The translations under genes and the position numbers were made by a program. A stretch of 63,374 bases of DNA from JAYZDP01 sp036337765 (GTDB lineage Bacteria > Acidobacteriota > Thermoanaerobaculia > Multivoradales > Multivoraceae): NCBI GenBank assembly GCA_036337765.1, contig JAYZDP010000215.1:1-63374 (forward strand), written 5' to 3'. The notes beneath the pieces were generated by a model. The model was not told the DNA's origin and searched no databases. It saw only the letters and a list, made by a program, of their open reading frames with translations. This document shows, one piece after another, positions 60,835 to 63,374 of the stretch (the stretch's first letter is position 1; every line of letters begins with the position of its first letter).

Positions 60835-60871
60835 CTACACTCACTCTTGCTGCGGGCGCGCCGCAGCGGCC

Positions 60872-61291
60872 TCAATCGAGCCCTACCAACTCGATCTCGA
60901 AAGTCAGGGTGGCGTTGGGGGGGATGACGTTGTTGAAGCCCTTCTTGCCGTAGCCGAGCTTGGACGGCACGATCAGCTTGCGCTTGCCGCCAATCTGCAT
61001 GCCGACCACACCCTGGTCCCAGCCTCGGATGACCTGGCCGCGACCAATGCGGAACGAAAAGGTCTGTCCCCGCCGGCGGCTCGAGTCGAACATGGAGCCG
61101 TCCTCGAACCAGCCCGAGTAGTGCACGCGGGCGTTGTCTCCCCTGCGGGCTTGTGGGCCGTCACCGACCACGAGATCGACATACTGCAGACCGGTCTTTG
61201 TGGTGACGGTCTCCCGTTCGTCCTCTTGCGCGACGGCCGGGCCAGTGAGGAACAGGAGGCCAAGGGGCGCGAGCAGGAGTATCCTTCGCAT
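60872..61291 (-). CDS. Exported FKBP-type peptidyl-prolyl cis-trans isomerase
   Basis: 139 residues: signal peptide 1-21 (RRILLLAPLGLLFLTGPAVA), then a single FKBP domain: TKTGLQYVDLVVGDGPQARRG, VHYSGWFEDGSMFDSS, FRIGRGQVIRGWDQGVVGM (active-site Trp), and GYGKKGFNNVIPPNATLTFEIEL. Expected to assist folding in the periplasm. It follows the acyl-CoA ligase by 21 bases on the same strand. Confidence 0.93.
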   Translation of the reverse strand: MRRILLLAPLGLLFLTGPAVAQEDERETVTTKTGLQYVDLVVGDGPQARRGDNARVHYSGWFEDGSMFDSSRRRGQTFSFRIGRGQVIRGWDQGVVGMQIGGKRKLIVPSKLGYGKKGFNNVIPPNATLTFEIELVGLD

Positions 61292-61312
61292 GGCGCGGAC
61301 CTTAGCAGGGGG

Positions 61313-63109
61313 TCAGCCGGACACACGCTGCGACTTGAGGTACATGTCACCGATGATGTTCTCGTAGCGTTGGATGACGATCTTGCGGCGGATCTTGAGT
61401 GTCGGGGTGATCTCGCCCTCGTCGAGAGAGAACTCTCGGTCCATGAGCTTGAAGCGCCGGACGCGCTCGTGCTCGGCGACCCGGCCGTTGACTTGTGCGA
61501 CCGTCTCCTCGATCCGCTCGAGCAGGCGCGGGTGGGCGATCTGCTCCGCGGGCTCGAGATCTTCGAGGCCCGCCGGCACGTCCTCGAAGTTGGGGACGAG
61601 AAGCGCGGTCAAATATGGATAGTTGTCGCCAATGACAACCGCCTGCGCGATCGTGCCGTCGGCGGTCAGGAGCTGCTCGATGGGCTGTGGGGCGACGTTC
61701 TTGCCGCCGGAGGTGACCAGCAGGTCCTTCTTGCGGTCGGTGATTCTGAGGTAGCCGTCGTCGTCGATCTCACCGACGTCGCCGGTGTGAAACCAGCCTT
61801 CGTCGTCGATCGCCTCGGCGGTGGCGTCGGGCTGGTTCCAGTAGCCCTGCATGAGGCCCGGGCTCTTGGCGAGGATCTCGCCGTCTTTGGCGATGCGTAG
61901 CTCGACGCCGGGGATCCTCTGGCCGACGGTGCCGAAGTGGCAGCCACCAGGACGGTTCACACACAACACCGGGGAGGTCTCGGTGAGACCGTAGCCTTCG
62001 TAGATGCCGATGCCCACTGCATCGAAGAAGCGGCCGATTTGTATTGGCAGGGCAGCTCCGCCAGCGATCGCGAAGCGCAGTCTGCCTCCGAGGCGGTCCT
62101 GGATCTTGCGGTACACGAGACGCTGCGCGACACCCTTTTGCACGGCGAGGTGCGGCGCGAGGAAGCGTCCGCTCTTCTCGCTGGCGCGCTCACCGACGCC
62201 CACGGCCCAGGAAAAGATCCGCTGCTTGCTGGCCGACTCCTTGGCGACGTTCGAGAGCACGCGCAGATAGGCGCGCTCGTAGAGGCGTGGCACCGAGGCC
62301 ATGACGGTGGGGCGAACATCGGTGAAGGCACGCGGCGCCTGCTCAATCGCGGTCAGGTAGTGGACAGTGACGCCCTTGTAGAGGAAGAGGTAGTCGACGG
62401 TGCGTTGCAGGACGTGCGACAGCGGCAGAAACGACAGGGTGACGTCGTCCGAGCCGATCGGAAAGAGCTCCGAACAGGCGGTGAAGTTCGACACCAGATT
62501 GGCGTGTGTGAGCATCACGCCCTTCGGATTGCCCGTGGTTCCAGAGGTGTAGATGAGGCTGGCGAGGGCGTCGGGCTCGACGCCGCCGCGTAGCTCGTCG
62601 AGCGGCCGATCGGCGGCGCGGTCGAGTCCGTCGGCAAGGAGATCGGACAGCGTGGCGTCGATCGCGTCGTGCTCCTCGTCGAACAGCGCCAGCGTGCGGG
62701 GGGGGCTCGCGCTGCTGGCTCTGGTCTCGGCCAGAAGCGCCGCCTTGGCCTTACCGCGAAAGAAGACGCACGTCGAACCGCTGTCCTCGAGGATGTAGCC
62801 CACCTGGCTTGCGGGCAGTGTCGGATAGATCGGGACGGTGACGACGCCGAGGAGATGGCAAGCCAGGTCGACGATGTGCCACTCGGGGCAGTTCTCCGAG
62901 AAGAGCGCGATGCGCTCGCCCGGTTTGACCCCGTCTGCCTGGAGCGCCAGCGCGAGGTGGTGAATCCTGCCGATCAACTCCTCGGTCGACAGCCACAGCC
63001 ATTCGCGCCCTGCCTTGGAAGCCACGCGCTCGGGGCGTCCGGCCTGGGTCTCGGCCAGGTGGAAGACGAGATCGGAGAGGGTCTTCAGCTGGGTGCTGTG
63101 CTCTGTCAT
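61313..63109 (-). CDS. Long-chain fatty acid--CoA ligase (AMP-forming)
   Basis: Activates fatty acids to acyl-CoA through an acyl-adenylate. 598 residues, with the AMP-binding motif LIYTSGTTGNPKGVMLTHAN (about 188-207), GYGLTETSPVLCVN, a linker with ITDRKKDLLVTSGGKNVAPQPIE and a C-terminal lysine region. The form resembles FAA1-type long-chain ligases of Gram-negatives. ATG 63109 overlaps the yggS stop (ATGA), so the genes yggS, ligase and FKBP form a minus-strand unit. Confidence 0.92.
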   Translation of the reverse strand: MTEHSTQLKTLSDLVFHLAETQAGRPERVASKAGREWLWLSTEELIGRIHHLALALQADGVKPGERIALFSENCPEWHIVDLACHLLGVVTVPIYPTLPASQVGYILEDSGSTCVFFRGKAKAALLAETRASSASPPRTLALFDEEHDAIDATLSDLLADGLDRAADRPLDELRGGVEPDALASLIYTSGTTGNPKGVMLTHANLVSNFTACSELFPIGSDDVTLSFLPLSHVLQRTVDYLFLYKGVTVHYLTAIEQAPRAFTDVRPTVMASVPRLYERAYLRVLSNVAKESASKQRIFSWAVGVGERASEKSGRFLAPHLAVQKGVAQRLVYRKIQDRLGGRLRFAIAGGAALPIQIGRFFDAVGIGIYEGYGLTETSPVLCVNRPGGCHFGTVGQRIPGVELRIAKDGEILAKSPGLMQGYWNQPDATAEAIDDEGWFHTGDVGEIDDDGYLRITDRKKDLLVTSGGKNVAPQPIEQLLTADGTIAQAVVIGDNYPYLTALLVPNFEDVPAGLEDLEPAEQIAHPRLLERIEETVAQVNGRVAEHERVRRFKLMDREFSLDEGEITPTLKIRRKIVIQRYENIIGDMYLKSQRVSG

Positions 63110-63374
63110 CCCGACCGCGCCCCGAAGACTGCCGTGCCCACCCGGACGTGGGTCGCCCCCTCCTCGATCGCGAGCTCGAAGTCGCCGCTCATGCCCATCG
63201 ACAGCTCGCCGCGGAAGTCGCTGAGGACTCCCGACCGGCCGACCTGGTCGCGGAGTTCGGCGAGCCGGGTGAACCAGCGTCGGGCATCGGCGGTCTCCGT
63301 CTCGCGCGGTGGGATGGCCATCAGGCCGTCGATTCTCAGGCCGTCGAGCGCGCCTAGACGCGGCAGCGCCTCGG
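63106..63374 (-). CDS. YggS family PLP homeostasis protein (partial, runs off the right edge)
   Basis: C-terminal about 89 residues of the alanine-racemase-N-terminal-fold YggS/PLPBP family. The minus strand encodes LRIDGLMAIPPRETETADAR and LSMGMSGDFELAIEEGATHV, then VRVGTAVFGAR, a highly diagnostic C-terminal block. The coding sequence continues beyond position 63374; the methionine at 63321 is internal. Such proteins regulate free PLP; the two PLP aminotransferases, thrC and others in the window would depend on that pool. Confidence 0.9.
   Translation of the reverse strand, partial: EALPRLGALDGLRIDGLMAIPPRETETADARRWFTRLAELRDQVGRSGVLSDFRGELSMGMSGDFELAIEEGATHVRVGTAVFGARSG

Overview
The window is GC-rich bacterial chromosomal DNA around the replication-initiation region. 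It carries dnaA-dnaN-recF-gyrB-gyrA in the classical order, rpmH/rnpA and dnaX-ybaB-recR. The host is Gram-negative: a PpiD-type envelope chaperone, an ABC polysaccharide exporter with a Wzt-like ATPase, an LPS-kinase-like protein, an 818-residue GyrB and a PBP2/RodA/MreBCD elongasome. The gene mix fits Acidobacteriota (Thermoanaerobaculia-like), but this is an inference from gene content and style. There is no rRNA, CRISPR array, phage or insertion sequence.

Layout. 1-1141 (minus strand): tadA, two tRNA-Ser genes, rpmH and a partial rnpA. 1304-7210 (plus): SRP RNA, dnaX, ybaB, recR, two PLP aminotransferases and a TPR membrane protein; mutY converges on it (minus). 8278-17575: dnaA promoter and DnaA-box-like sites, dnaA, an AT-rich candidate oriC, dnaN, recF, gyrB, gyrA. 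17589-24882 (plus): transaldolase, CPBP protease, M20 peptidase, sugar nucleotidyltransferase, ICMT-like methyltransferase, flavoprotein, SDR, aldose epimerase. 24890-32715 (minus): esterase, gltD, gltB and a LysR regulator. 32825-37747: an mscL remnant (plus), then thrC-thrB-thrA (minus). 37837-44272: B12-type radical SAM protein (plus), then lipid kinase, ruvB, a small membrane protein, ruvA and ppiD (minus). 44460-55289 (plus): FecR-domain protein, mreBCD-mrdA-rodA, rng and a kinase/TIM-barrel fusion. 55355-55934: a gene graveyard with remnants of an MscS channel, an FHA protein and a Ser/Thr kinase. 55950-63374: Zn-ribbon/coiled-coil protein, Wzm/Wzt exporter, DUF3467 protein, PepF, then FKBP isomerase, acyl-CoA ligase and YggS on the minus strand.

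Working together: replication initiation, clamp loading and repair genes sit together; the mre-mrd block builds the lateral wall; thrABC and gltBD supply threonine and glutamate.

Most unusual points: (1) a predicted LPS-kinase domain fused to a glycoside-hydrolase-like barrel (53118-55289); (2) remnants of both mechanosensitive channel types, mscL and mscS; (3) gene-end inverted repeats whose left arm contains the stop codon (dnaN, recF, galM/esterase, rodA, DUF3467 gene, pepF), with two small repeated sequence modules following four of them; (4) a class III aminotransferase with no ATG/GTG/TTG where its N-terminus must begin; (5) dnaA separated from rpmH/rnpA by about 8 kb that carries another replication/repair cluster.
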